37,914 nt of DNA from contig DAOUQO010000004.1 of assembly GCA_030625565.1 (NCBI GenBank), forward strand, positions 1 through 37,914, given 5' to 3'. A model generated the notes under the pieces. It worked only from the letters and a program-made list of their open reading frames with translations. It was not told where the DNA came from and did not search any database. Source of the stretch: Aliiroseovarius sp. GTDB lineage: Bacteria; Pseudomonadota; Alphaproteobacteria; Rhodobacterales; Rhodobacteraceae. The translations under genes were made by a program, and so were the position numbers. Of the stretch, positions 1-7,683 are shown in pieces. Numbering within the stretch: position 1 is the first letter of the stretch; each line of letters starts with the position of its first letter.

Positions 1-30
1 GCGCATAACGCGATTTTTCCGGTTGCGCCA

Positions 31-105
31 GTGCCCAAAGCCTCCTAAAGGCGAAGGTGGGACACCCTTCCCCAACGAAGGGCATATATCTGAGAGGATA
101 TCCAT
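31..105 (+). ncRNA. serC leader RNA (structured 5' UTR)
   Basis: The 75 bases before serC fold into several helices that can be read directly. A small hairpin has arms at 40-43 and 49-52. A second has CCCTTC at 65-70 against GAAGGG at 77-82. A possible outer pairing joins TGCCC at 32-36 to GGGCA at 80-84, exclusive with the second hairpin's 3' arm. The last hairpin has AUAUCU at 86-91, a GAGA tetraloop at 92-95 and GGAUAU at 96-101. This final stem contains the serC ribosome binding site (GAGAGGA), so folding should hide it. A serC RNA motif whose last stem covers the ribosome binding site is known upstream of serC-serA in alphaproteobacteria. Assignment to that family is by memory of its layout, not by a covariance search. 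The ligand, if any, is unknown. Confidence 0.72.
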
Positions 106-106
106 T

Positions 107-1249
107 ATGGATAACACACGACCGGCATCACTGCCGAATAATCCCCGTTTTTCGTCCGGCCCTTGCGCCAAACCCCCCACATGGAACCCTGCCGTTTTGG
201 CCGATGCCGCCCTTGGGCGTTCGCACCGTGCTGCCATTGGCAAGGAAAAATTGCGCGCGGCAATTGATGCCACACGCGATGTTCTGGGCATTCCCGATGA
301 TTACCGCATTGGCATTGTGCCTGCGTCTGATACGGGCGCTGTTGAAATGGCGCTGTGGTCGCTTTTGGGCGCGCGCGGCGTTGAAATGCTGGCTTGGGAA
401 AGCTTTGGCGCGGGCTGGGTCACGGATGTGACCAAACAGCTAGGCCTTGATCCTGTAGTTAAAACTGCGGAATACGGCGCGTTGCCTGATCTGGCCACGG
501 TTGATTTTAACAATGACGTTGTTTTCACGTGGAACGGGACGACTTCGGGCGTGCGGGTTCCAAACGGCGACTGGATCGATTCCGACCGCGCCGGGCTAAC
601 CATTTGCGATGCCACTTCGGCGGCTTTCGCAATGGATTTGCCTTGGGACAAGTTGGACGTGACCACCTTTAGCTGGCAGAAAGTTCTGGGGGGCGAGGCC
701 GCGCACGGTGTGCTGGTTCTAAGCCCGCGCGCAGTGGAACGGCTGGAAAGCTATACCCCCGCATGGCCCCTGCCAAAGATTTTTCGCCTGACCAAAGGCG
801 GCAAGTTGATCGAGGGCATTTTTACCGGTGCCACCATTAACACGCCATCAATGTTGGCTGTTGAAGATTACCTGTTCGCGCTGGACTGGGCGCGCTCAGT
901 CGGCGGGCTAAGCGGCATGATTGCACGCGCTGACGCCAACACGGCCGCGATTGCCGATTTTGTTGACACACATGACTGGATCGATTTCCTTGCGATAGAT
1001 CCGGCAACGCGATCAAACACTTCGGTCTGTGTGAAATTCAACGATGCACGCATTACCGACGGCGCAGCCTTTGCCAAAGCAGTTGCAAAGCGGCTTGAGG
1101 GCGCAGGCGCGGCCTTTGACATTGGCGCGTATCGCGACGCCCCTGCGGGCTTGCGTATCTGGTGCGGCGGCACGGTTGAAACCCAGGATGTTACGGCATT
1201 AATGGCGTGGCTAAACTGGGCGTTTCAGGCCGAAATTACATCGCTTTAA
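107..1249 (+). CDS. serC: Phosphoserine aminotransferase SerC
   Basis: This is a PLP-dependent class V aminotransferase of 380 residues. It converts 3-phosphohydroxypyruvate and glutamate to phosphoserine in serine biosynthesis, and also acts in pyridoxal phosphate synthesis. The N-terminal [13 protein letters not shown] stretch is typical of the alphaproteobacterial/Methanosarcina-type SerC. The PLP lysine is most likely K192 in the SWQKVLGGE motif. The frame is open upstream to base 23, but the ATG at 107 is chosen because GAGAGGA lies just before it and the family N-terminus begins there; upstream bases belong to the leader RNA. serA follows after 31 bases, so the two form an operon for the first two steps of serine synthesis. 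Confidence 0.95.
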   Translation: MDNTRPASLPNNPRFSSGPCAKPPTWNPAVLADAALGRSHRAAIGKEKLRAAIDATRDVLGIPDDYRIGIVPASDTGAVEMALWSLLGARGVEMLAWESFGAGWVTDVTKQLGLDPVVKTAEYGALPDLATVDFNNDVVFTWNGTTSGVRVPNGDWIDSDRAGLTICDATSAAFAMDLPWDKLDVTTFSWQKVLGGEAAHGVLVLSPRAVERLESYTPAWPLPKIFRLTKGGKLIEGIFTGATINTPSMLAVEDYLFALDWARSVGGLSGMIARADANTAAIADFVDTHDWIDFLAIDPATRSNTSVCVKFNDARITDGAAFAKAVAKRLEGAGAAFDIGAYRDAPAGLRIWCGGTVETQDVTALMAWLNWAFQAEITSL

Positions 1250-1280
1250 TCAATCCATTCTAAATTAGAGGAGCGCCATC

Positions 1281-2873
1281 ATGGCCCCCAGAGTACTTGT
1301 ATCCGACAAACTTTCCGAAACAGCCGTACAGATTTTCCGCGACCGCGGCATTGATGTGGATTTCCAGCCCGACCTTGGCAAAGACAAGGACGCCTTGCTG
1401 GCGGCCATTCCAAATTACGACGGCCTTGCCATTCGTTCGGCCACCAAAGTTACCGAAAAAATTCTTGCCGCCGCGCCTAACCTAAAGGTGATCGCGCGCG
1501 CCGGTATTGGTACGGATAACATCGACAAAGTCGCCGCCTCAAAACACGGTGTGATCGTGATGAACACGCCGTTTGGCAACATGATCACCACGGCAGAACA
1601 CGCCATTGCGATGATGTTTGCAGTTGCGCGCCAAATCCCCGAAGCAAGTGCATCAACCCAATTGGGCAAGTGGGAAAAATCCAAATTCATGGGCGTCGAG
1701 CTGACCAACAAAACGCTGGGCATTATTGGTTGCGGCAATATCGGCTCAATCGTGGCCGACCGTGCGCTGGGCTTGAAAATGAAAGTGGTCGGGTTTGACC
1801 CTTTCCTAAGTCAGGAACGTGCCGACAAGCTGGGCATTGAAAAGGTTGATCTGGACACGCTGCTGGCGCGCGCCGATTTCATCAGCCTGCACACGCCGCT
1901 GACAGACCAAACACGCAACATCTTGTCGCGCGAAAACCTTGCCAAAACCAAAAAGGGCGTGCGGATTATCAACTGTGCACGCGGCGGCCTGATCGACGAA
2001 GAAGCACTGGTTGACCTGCTGAAATCCGGCCATGTTGCCGGCGCGGGCATTGATGTGTTTGCGGTTGAACCTGCCAAAGAAAACGCGCTGTTCGGCCTGC
2101 CAAACGTGGTTTGCACCCCGCATTTGGGCGCAGCCACATCTGAAGCACAAGAAAACGTTGCCGTTCAGGTTGCTGAACAAATGTCGGATTACCTGCTGAC
2201 GGGTGCGGTTAGTAATGCGCTGAACATGCCATCGGTCACAGCCGAAGAAGCCAAAGTCATGGGGCCGTGGATTAAACTGGCCGAACATCTGGGTGCCTTT
2301 GTTGGCCAACTTACGGACGAGCCGCTGAAAGCGATCAACATTCTGTATGACGGTGTTGCCTCAACCATGAATCTGGCGGCCCTTGAATGCGCCGCGATTG
2401 CCGGATTGATGAAATCGGTGAACCCCGATGTGAACATGGTAAGCGCGCCGGTTATTGCCAAAGATCGCGGCATCAAAACCTCGAACACCACACAAGATAA
2501 AACTGGCGTGTTTGACGGGTTTATCAAGATTACGGTGGTCACTGACAAGCGCGAACGCTCAATCGCGGGTACTGTGTTTTCTGACGGCAAACCACGGTTC
2601 ATCCAGATCAAAGGCATCAATATCGACGCCGAGATTGGTGAACATATGCTGTACACCACCAACAAAGACGTGCCGGGTATTATCGGCATGCTGGGGGCAA
2701 CCATGGGCAAAAACGGTGTGAACATCGCCAACTTTACCCTTGGGCGCGACGAAGTCGGCGGCGAAGCGATTGCGTTGCTATATGTCGACAACACCGTGCC
2801 GAAACATGTTTTGGAAGAACTGCAAAGCTCGGGTATGTTCCACATGATTAACCCGCTTAAGTTCAACACCTGA
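1281..2873 (+). CDS. serA: D-3-phosphoglycerate dehydrogenase SerA
   Basis: This enzyme oxidises 3-phosphoglycerate to 3-phosphohydroxypyruvate with NAD, the committed step of serine synthesis, in the cytoplasm. At 530 residues it is the long form: a catalytic and NAD domain (1-315) with the GCGNIG nucleotide loop at 150-155, the catalytic set R234, E263 and H281 (CARGGL, AVEP, TPHLGAAT), an intervening substrate-binding domain (about 320-450) and a C-terminal ACT domain (about 457-530) that suggests serine feedback. The start has GAGGAG about 8 bases upstream. It is second in the serC-serA operon and is followed by a large inverted-repeat element that may end the transcript. Confidence 0.97.
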   Translation: MAPRVLVSDKLSETAVQIFRDRGIDVDFQPDLGKDKDALLAAIPNYDGLAIRSATKVTEKILAAAPNLKVIARAGIGTDNIDKVAASKHGVIVMNTPFGNMITTAEHAIAMMFAVARQIPEASASTQLGKWEKSKFMGVELTNKTLGIIGCGNIGSIVADRALGLKMKVVGFDPFLSQERADKLGIEKVDLDTLLARADFISLHTPLTDQTRNILSRENLAKTKKGVRIINCARGGLIDEEALVDLLKSGHVAGAGIDVFAVEPAKENALFGLPNVVCTPHLGAATSEAQENVAVQVAEQMSDYLLTGAVSNALNMPSVTAEEAKVMGPWIKLAEHLGAFVGQLTDEPLKAINILYDGVASTMNLAALECAAIAGLMKSVNPDVNMVSAPVIAKDRGIKTSNTTQDKTGVFDGFIKITVVTDKRERSIAGTVFSDGKPRFIQIKGINIDAEIGEHMLYTTNKDVPGIIGMLGATMGKNGVNIANFTLGRDEVGGEAIALLYVDNTVPKHVLEELQSSGMFHMINPLKFNT

Positions 2874-2877
2874 CCTT

Positions 2878-2956
2878 CAGGACGGGCGCGCTAAAATTCT
2901 TCAAAGAATTTTGTCCAGAATTTTCGAAAATTCTGGGTTACGTCGCGCCCGTCCTG
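2878..2956. repeat. Nested inverted-repeat element after serA
   Basis: The element is a 79-base imperfect cruciform. The outer arms 2878-2890 and 2944-2956 are 13 bases and perfectly complementary (CAGGACGGGCGCG and its complement). Inside are two further palindromes: AAAATTCTT/AAGAATTTT at 2893-2912, and a perfect 22-base palindrome at 2915-2936 centred on TTTTCGAAAA. A GC-rich outer stem with AT-rich inner stems would fold as a three-way junction. There is no T-run after the outer stem, so it is not a standard intrinsic terminator. It sits 4 bases after the serA stop. The build resembles dispersed REP-like intergenic elements, but only one copy is visible here. Confidence 0.75.
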
Positions 2957-2993
2957 TACACTTACGGCCAAGGGTTTCAGAAGGGACAGAAAT

Positions 2994-3728
2994 ATGCGCG
3001 CCTATGCAATCGGAGACATTCACGGCCAGTGTGAAAAACTAAAACGCGCCCATATCCTGATCGAAGCGGATCGGGCGGAATGCGAAGATGATGACGCCCC
3101 CGTGGTGCATATCGGGGATCTTTGTGACCGAGGGCCGGATGTAAAAGGCGTTATTGATTTTCTAATCACGGGCCAGACCGAAGGCGAGCCATGGATTGTT
3201 CTAAAGGGCAACCACGACCGGATGATGGCATGGTTTCTAGAGGCAATCCCGCGCCGCGATCATTGTATGCGTACTGAATTTGAATGGCTGCATCCACGCA
3301 TTGGCGGGCTGGAAACGCTGGCCTCGTACGGGGTGAATATTGCGGCAGGGCGTGGGGTTAAGGAAATCCACCCCGATGCGCTGGATGCCGTACCAAATTC
3401 GCACAAAGCCTTCATGGCGAACCTACCAACATTTTACCATCTGGGCGATCTGTTCTTTTGCCACGCAGGCATCCGCCCCGGTATTGGCCTTGCCTATCAA
3501 GAAGAAGATGACCTGTGCTGGATCCGCGAAGAATTTTATGCCTCGAACACGGACCACGGCGCCCTGATCATCCACGGACACACCCCGATTGATCAGGTCA
3601 CAGATTACGGCAACCGGGTAAATACCGACACCGGCGCGGGTTATGATAAAGACCTGTCGGCCATCGTGATCGAAGGGCGCAATATCTGGCTGTTAACCGA
3701 AAACGGCCGCGTAGCTGTGCCCCGCTAA
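2994..3728 (+). CDS. PPP-family serine/threonine-type metallophosphatase
   Basis: The protein has 244 residues and the dimetal phosphoesterase motifs of the PPP family in the expected order: GDIHG (7-11), GDLCDRG (41-47), GNHD (72-75), then FCHAG and a C-terminal HGHTP. These bind two metal ions and hydrolyse phosphate esters; bacterial members act on phosphoproteins or on small substrates such as diadenosine tetraphosphate. The length and the metal-binding core match the bacterial PrpA/ApaH-like group; the true substrate cannot be read from sequence. No signal peptide is seen, so it should be cytoplasmic. The start has AGAAGGGA about 9 bases upstream. It stands alone between the serA inverted repeat and an accessory patch. 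Confidence 0.88.
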   Translation: MRAYAIGDIHGQCEKLKRAHILIEADRAECEDDDAPVVHIGDLCDRGPDVKGVIDFLITGQTEGEPWIVLKGNHDRMMAWFLEAIPRRDHCMRTEFEWLHPRIGGLETLASYGVNIAAGRGVKEIHPDALDAVPNSHKAFMANLPTFYHLGDLFFCHAGIRPGIGLAYQEEDDLCWIREEFYASNTDHGALIIHGHTPIDQVTDYGNRVNTDTGAGYDKDLSAIVIEGRNIWLLTENGRVAVPR

Positions 3729-3762
3729 GGGTGCAGCGTTTTTTCAATAGAGGTAATAACGA

Positions 3763-3825
3763 ATGTTTAAACCTGCTTTCGGCCCAACATTGCTGTTTGC
3801 TGCAGGTATTTTCTGTCGCTCATAA
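3763..3825 (+). CDS. Possible small ORF, 20 residues, hydrophobic
   Basis: An ATG at 3763 is preceded by AGAGG (3749-3753) at good spacing and opens a frame of 20 codons (MFKPAFGPTLLFAAGIFCRS) ending in TAA. The middle is hydrophobic with a positive residue near the start, so it resembles a short membrane peptide or the beginning of a signal peptide. A strong hairpin starts 4 bases after the stop. It may be a genuine small protein, a leader peptide, or the remnant of a decayed secreted-protein gene. No family is recognised. Confidence 0.3.
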   Translation: MFKPAFGPTLLFAAGIFCRS

Positions 3826-3829
3826 CGCA

Positions 3830-3859
3830 ATTAGGGCAGCGCACAGGCGCCACCCTAAT
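3830..3859 (+). terminator. Hairpin after the small ORF
   Basis: ATTAGGG (3830-3836) pairs perfectly with CCCTAAT (3853-3859). Inside it GCGC (3839-3842) pairs with GCGC (3847-3850) around an ACAG loop, separated by a symmetric CA/CA internal loop. There is no T-run after it, so it could be a Rho-assisted terminator, an mRNA-stabilising stem or a regulatory structure. Confidence 0.35.
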
Positions 3860-3942
3860 CACAGGGACACAACAAAATCGATGGCCGGATTGCGGCTGCA
3901 GCGATAGTGTTGGTTAGGCTGCATGTTCACAACAGCCCCAGT

Positions 3943-4602
3943 TTATTTCTGGCAACCTTCCTGAAAAATGGCCAAAGCTTCTTCGCTAAGTTCCCGCCCG
4001 CGGGTTGCGGCATTCAGGGCTTCTGCTTCGGCTTCCATCCCAGTTTCCAGCACAACCACTGCTTGGGCATATGCAAGTTGCAACTGAAGGCTTTCAATAA
4101 CAACCGGATCAGTTTCGGCCGCAAGAAGCGCGCTAATTTCAGTAATGGAAAGGGTGGGGTATGGCTCATTAGCGGCGTCAAGATCGGCCATCGCATCGGC
4201 CAAAGCCGCTTGCGCGTCAACTGTCGATGATTGTGCGGTATAATAGGCCGCTATTATGCCGATATTGCTGCTGGGATCAGCGTTGGCGAACGCATTCGCA
4301 TTTGCGCACATCGCATTAAGGTTACGCAGTTCACGCGCGATTGCACCGTGGCCATTACCGCCCGCATTACCACCAGCATTACCACCAGCGTTACCGCCAG
4401 CGTTACCACCCGCATTACCGCCAGCGTTGCCACCACCGTTGCCACCAGCGTTGCCACCAGCATTTCCACCGCCATTTCCGCCACTGTTACCATTTCCAGC
4501 AACAGCATCGCCTCCACTTATTAATACAAACGTCCCGCTAACAGTGATCAAAGCCATGCCCATACAAAGGGTCGAGGCAGTCAGTAATTTAAGTGTCTTC
4601 AT
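3943..4602 (-). CDS. Secreted Gly/Asn tetrapeptide-repeat protein
   Basis: No family is recognised. The 219-residue protein starts with a Sec signal peptide (MKTLKLL, a hydrophobic core, likely cut after AVA at about residue 35). Next come about twelve tandem four-residue units of the form N-(A/G/S)-G-G (residues 39-86), then a helical, Ala/Glu-rich C-terminal region of about 130 residues with two cysteines, one near residue 98 and one three residues from the end. The start at 4602 is preferred over a longer frame to 4635 because AAAGGA lies 8 bases upstream and the signal peptide begins there. The repeats suggest a flexible or structural extracellular segment, possibly a matrix or surface protein. 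The 12-base DNA repeat could change length by slippage without shifting frame. Confidence 0.75.
   Translation of the reverse strand: MKTLKLLTASTLCMGMALITVSGTFVLISGGDAVAGNGNSGGNGGGNAGGNAGGNGGGNAGGNAGGNAGGNAGGNAGGNAGGNGHGAIARELRNLNAMCANANAFANADPSSNIGIIAAYYTAQSSTVDAQAALADAMADLDAANEPYPTLSITEISALLAAETDPVVIESLQLQLAYAQAVVVLETGMEAEAEALNAATRGRELSEEALAIFQEGCQK
4345..4488 (-). repeat. 12-base in-frame tandem repeat
   Basis: About twelve 12-base units encode N-(A/G/S)-G-G, the last as NGHG. Third positions vary between units (GTTACCGCCAGC, GTTACCACCAGC, GTTGCCACCAGC on the plus strand). The array is therefore imperfect, and selection appears to act on the peptide rather than on exact DNA. Confidence 0.85.
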
Positions 4603-4676
4603 TTTATGGTCCTTTCGAGTGTCCAAATATTCCACTATTTCTGCTAGAATGCATTATTGGCATGCAGGCCAGCGCC

Positions 4677-4727
4677 TTGCCGTAATATCAAATTGAAATA
4701 CGGCAAAATTTTGCCAATTTTCTGGCA
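4677..4727. promoter_or_regulatory. Cluster of overlapping palindromes
   Basis: Three inverted repeats overlap in 51 bases: TTGCCGTA (4677-4684) with TACGGCAA (4699-4706); the perfect palindrome GGCAAAATTTTGCC (4702-4715); and TGCCA (4712-4716) with TGGCA (4723-4727). They lie 75-125 bases upstream of the repeat-protein start and downstream of the DUF1643 gene, both on the minus strand. They could be operators for the repeat-protein promoter or a terminator for the DUF1643 transcript. The sequence does not decide between these. Confidence 0.4.
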
Positions 4728-4769
4728 TCCGAAAGGTAGCTTTAGGTTTAAGACCGATGCGCGTAATGC

Positions 4770-5297
4770 TTATTCGGGTATTTCTTTTTTTGAACGCCAC
4801 GCCACAGGCTGTTCGGTATAGGCAATATAAAGGGGGTGCTTGGGGTGGCCCGCTTTTGTTTGCGAAAAATGATATAGCGGCAGGTTGGTTTTTCGCAAAA
4901 GGCGTTCAACTTTTGCCCCGCGCCCCAGATGCGTGCCATGATTGCCCCACGCGCAAATCACCTGATCGGCCCATGTGCAACCATCCAGCAGAACCACATC
5001 GTTTTCAGGGCCAACAGGATCAGAAGCAGCGCGCATATTGCGCGGATCTGTATCGCGCCATGCAAAAATATTGGTGACGCGAAAGCTGCCAAATCCCAAT
5101 GCGCGGGCGCGGCGCTCGCAGCGCTCAACCGTGGGGTCATTTTGCTGCTCAGTCGCTGTTGAAGGGTTCAGCATAATGAACAATACACGTCTGCCAGCAT
5201 CGTCCCAAATGCGCGTTAACTGGTATCTATAACGCTCGCAGTCGGAATAGGTTGCGGCTGAACTGGCGTCGCCTTTTTGTGCATGTCGTATTATCAT
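4770..5297 (-). CDS. DUF1643 domain protein
   Basis: The 175-residue protein matches the DUF1643 family by its core: an N-terminal LFIMLNPSTA segment, the NDPTVERC motif and RALGFGSFRVTNIFAWR, followed by ADQVICAWGNHG. The family is widespread in bacteria and phages and has no established function; it is often found as a single accessory gene. No signal peptide or membrane segment is seen. The ATG at 5297 is the only good start, although its ribosome binding site is weak. It is divergent from deoA across about 98 bases, and its product is probably cytoplasmic. Confidence 0.85.
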   Translation of the reverse strand: MIIRHAQKGDASSAATYSDCERYRYQLTRIWDDAGRRVLFIMLNPSTATEQQNDPTVERCERRARALGFGSFRVTNIFAWRDTDPRNMRAASDPVGPENDVVLLDGCTWADQVICAWGNHGTHLGRGAKVERLLRKTNLPLYHFSQTKAGHPKHPLYIAYTEQPVAWRSKKEIPE

Positions 5298-5395
5298 TGT
5301 TTGGTTGTGGCTTTACATGTCAAACTTGGCAAGCAGGTTTACCTTGCATTATTTTTCCAAATGGTCAAAATAATCGCTTACCGAAAGGAAACGTT

Positions 5396-6703
5396 ATGCT
5401 TATTGCAGAAATCATCCGGCAAAAACGCGATGGCGCGCAGCTGACGCAAGCTGAAATTACGGCGATGATCGCTGGAGTCTCTGACGGTTCAGCCAGCGAA
5501 GGGCAGGTCGCGGCCTTTGCCATGGCGGTTTTCTTTCAGGGAATGCAGCCCGAAGAAGCGGCCATGCTGACCCGCGCCATGCGCGATTCTGGCGATGTTT
5601 TCGACTGGTCCCACCTGCCTGGCCCTGTGGTTGATAAGCATTCCACTGGCGGTGTTGGCGACAATATCAGCCTGATGCTTGCACCGATTGTGGCGGCGGC
5701 GGGTGGTTTTGTACCGATGATTTCAGGCCGTGGTCTGGGCCATACGGGCGGCACTTTGGATAAAATGGATACCATTCCCGGATATACCAGCCAGCCTGAC
5801 AACGCCTTATTTAACACGGTTGTTGCCGATATTGGCTGCGCAATAATTGGCCAAACCGGCAATCTTGCCCCTGCAGACAAACGGTTTTATGGCATCCGCG
5901 ATGTTACTGCGACGGTGGAAAGTGTGCCGTTGATTACCGCTTCGATCCTGTCGAAAAAACTGGCCGCCGGACTGGGCGGGCTGGTGATGGATGTGAAATG
6001 CGGCAACGGCGCTTTCATGGATGACCGCAAAAAGGCGGTCGAGTTGGCCGAAAGCCTTGTTCGGGTTGCGCGCGCTGCCGATTTGCCCTGCAACGCGCTG
6101 ATCACCGATATGAACCAGCCGCTTGCCTCGGCGGCGGGCAATGCGGTTGAGGTCACAAATGCGGTGGATTTCCTGACCAACACCAAAAAAGACGCGCGAC
6201 TTGAAACCGTGACGCTGGCGCTTTGCGGTGAAATGCTTGCCTTGGCGGGCTTGGAAAATAACCGCGAGGCTGGGATAGCCAAGGCGCGCGCAGTACTGGA
6301 AAGCGGCCATGCGGCCGAACGTTTTGGCAAAATGGTTGCGGCCCTTGGCGGGCCTGTGGATTTCATGGAAAAATCTGGCGCCTATTTGGCAAAATCACAG
6401 ATGACCCGCGCGGTTGCAGCCCCGAAAACGGGGCATGTTTCTGCCATTGCCACACGCGATATCGGCCTTGCGGTTGTTGAACTGGGCGGCGGGCGGCGGG
6501 TGGCCAGCGATCAGGTGAACCCGGCTGTGGGGCTGACGGGTTTGCTGAATTTAGGGACACAAGTTAATAAGGGCGATCCCCTTTGCATCATTCATGCCGA
6601 CAGCGAAGAGGCCGCAAACCGCGCCGAAGCGCAGGTTCTGGCCAGCTTCAGCATTGGCGAGGCTCCGGATATAAAAGACCCGATTATTGAGATTATTTCT
6701 TAA
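5396..6703 (+). CDS. deoA: Thymidine phosphorylase DeoA
   Basis: This enzyme splits thymidine (and deoxyuridine) with phosphate into the free base and deoxyribose 1-phosphate in nucleoside salvage. The 435 residues are near the usual size. The family signature is clear: DKHSTGGVGD (80-89) for phosphate binding and SGRGLGHTGGTLDK (110-123). An N-terminal helical domain, a glycosyltransferase family 3 core and a C-terminal alpha/beta domain fit in order. The frame stays open back to 5252, but the ATG at 5396 has AAAGGA 6 bases upstream and the family N-terminus (MLIAEIIRQKRDG) begins there. No other deo gene is nearby. Its end faces truB across 11 bases. Confidence 0.96.
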   Translation: MLIAEIIRQKRDGAQLTQAEITAMIAGVSDGSASEGQVAAFAMAVFFQGMQPEEAAMLTRAMRDSGDVFDWSHLPGPVVDKHSTGGVGDNISLMLAPIVAAAGGFVPMISGRGLGHTGGTLDKMDTIPGYTSQPDNALFNTVVADIGCAIIGQTGNLAPADKRFYGIRDVTATVESVPLITASILSKKLAAGLGGLVMDVKCGNGAFMDDRKKAVELAESLVRVARAADLPCNALITDMNQPLASAAGNAVEVTNAVDFLTNTKKDARLETVTLALCGEMLALAGLENNREAGIAKARAVLESGHAAERFGKMVAALGGPVDFMEKSGAYLAKSQMTRAVAAPKTGHVSAIATRDIGLAVVELGGGRRVASDQVNPAVGLTGLLNLGTQVNKGDPLCIIHADSEEAANRAEAQVLASFSIGEAPDIKDPIIEIIS

Positions 6704-6714
6704 AGGTCCAAACC

Positions 6715-7629
6715 CTAGCTTTCGGGCAAGTTAAACACGCGGCTTGGCTGCAATTCTCCGGCGCGGTAGGTGCCCACAGCCACGGCCTTGCCATCCAGCG
6801 ATGCCCATGCTTCGTCGCCGTATTCAACATCTGATGTCAAAACCATACCGGGGTTGCCGTGGCGCATTTTGCTGGCGGCGTCCGCCGTGCAGCGCAGTTC
6901 TGGCAGATCACCCAGACCTTCTTCAAGGGGGCGTATAAACGCATCCAGATCACCGGTGCGGGCCAGTTTTTCAACGGTTTCCATGCTGATGCCATCTTCG
7001 GCATCAAACGGCCCCGACCAAATGCGGCGCAAGACCTGCACATGCCCAAAACAGCCCAAGGCTTCGCCTAGATCACGCGCGATTGCGCGCACATACCCGC
7101 CCTTGCCACAGGTCATTTCCAGCTCGACATGGTCGGCATCAATGCGGCGCAGAAATTTTAGTTCCTCGACCCATAAGGGCCGCGCGGCAATTTCAATATC
7201 TTCACCGTCGCGCGCCAGCTTATAAGCCCGTTCACCATCAATTTTCACTGCGGAAAACTGGGGGGGAACTTGCATGATATCACCCACAAAGGCACCGAGC
7301 GCCGCTGTGATTTCGGCGTCGGTCGGGCGAACGTCGCTGGTGGATATAACTTCGCCCTCGGTGTCATCGGTATTGGTGGCTTGGCCCAGCCGAACGGTAA
7401 AAACATAGGCCTTCAGCGCATCGGTAATATAAGGAACGGTTTTGGTTGCTTCACCCAAGGCGACGGCCAGAACGCCGGTTGCTTCGGGATCCAGCGTGCC
7501 TGCATGGCCGGCCTTTTTGGCCTCCATCGCCCAGCGCACTTTGTTAACCACAGCGTTTGAGGACCAGCCCGCAGGCTTATCAATAACCAGCCAACCTGAA
7601 ATATCGCGGCCTTTGCGTTTTCGTGCCAT
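6715..7629 (-). CDS. truB: tRNA pseudouridine(55) synthase TruB
   Basis: TruB makes pseudouridine 55 in the T-loop of tRNAs. The 304-residue protein has the family core: [13 protein letters not shown] (12-24), then [14 protein letters not shown] with the nucleophile D47, and further on the substrate-site stretch [15 protein letters not shown]. The start at 7629 has GAGGAC 5 bases upstream. It lies 54 bases after the glycosidase gene, so rbfA, the glycosidase and truB probably share a transcript. rbfA and truB are commonly linked in bacterial ribosome and translation operons. Confidence 0.97.
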   Translation of the reverse strand: MARKRKGRDISGWLVIDKPAGWSSNAVVNKVRWAMEAKKAGHAGTLDPEATGVLAVALGEATKTVPYITDALKAYVFTVRLGQATNTDDTEGEVISTSDVRPTDAEITAALGAFVGDIMQVPPQFSAVKIDGERAYKLARDGEDIEIAARPLWVEELKFLRRIDADHVELEMTCGKGGYVRAIARDLGEALGCFGHVQVLRRIWSGPFDAEDGISMETVEKLARTGDLDAFIRPLEEGLGDLPELRCTADAASKMRHGNPGMVLTSDVEYGDEAWASLDGKAVAVGTYRAGELQPSRVFNLPES

Positions 7630-7683
7630 TATGTCCTCATCCGATACTGAATTAAGGGGCGGGTGCTAACGCGCAATGCGCTG

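Noticed and set aside
1806-2309. Minus-strand open frame of 167 codons inside serA
   Set aside because: It lies wholly within a clear serA gene, has no recognisable motif, and reflects codon bias of the real strand. The same holds for other long antisense frames in deoA, purH, mutL and the M16 genes.
4345-4488. CRISPR-like regular repetition
   Set aside because: The units are 12 bases, contiguous, without spacers, and encode a tetrapeptide in frame.
4256-4696. Plus-strand frame with a long Pro-Ala-Leu-Pro repeat, opposite the Gly/Asn repeat gene
   Set aside because: It is the complement of the 12-base repeat. It has no ribosome site, and the minus-strand frame has a signal peptide and a good start.
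5326-5354. Promoter for deoA (TTGGCA, 17 bases, TTATTT)
   Set aside because: The -10 box is a poor match and the region is short, so the signal is no better than chance in AT-rich DNA.
5252-5395. N-terminal extension of deoA with a hydrophobic stretch
   Set aside because: The extension precedes the family start, overlaps the divergent DUF1643 gene, and the ATG at 5396 has a strong ribosome site.
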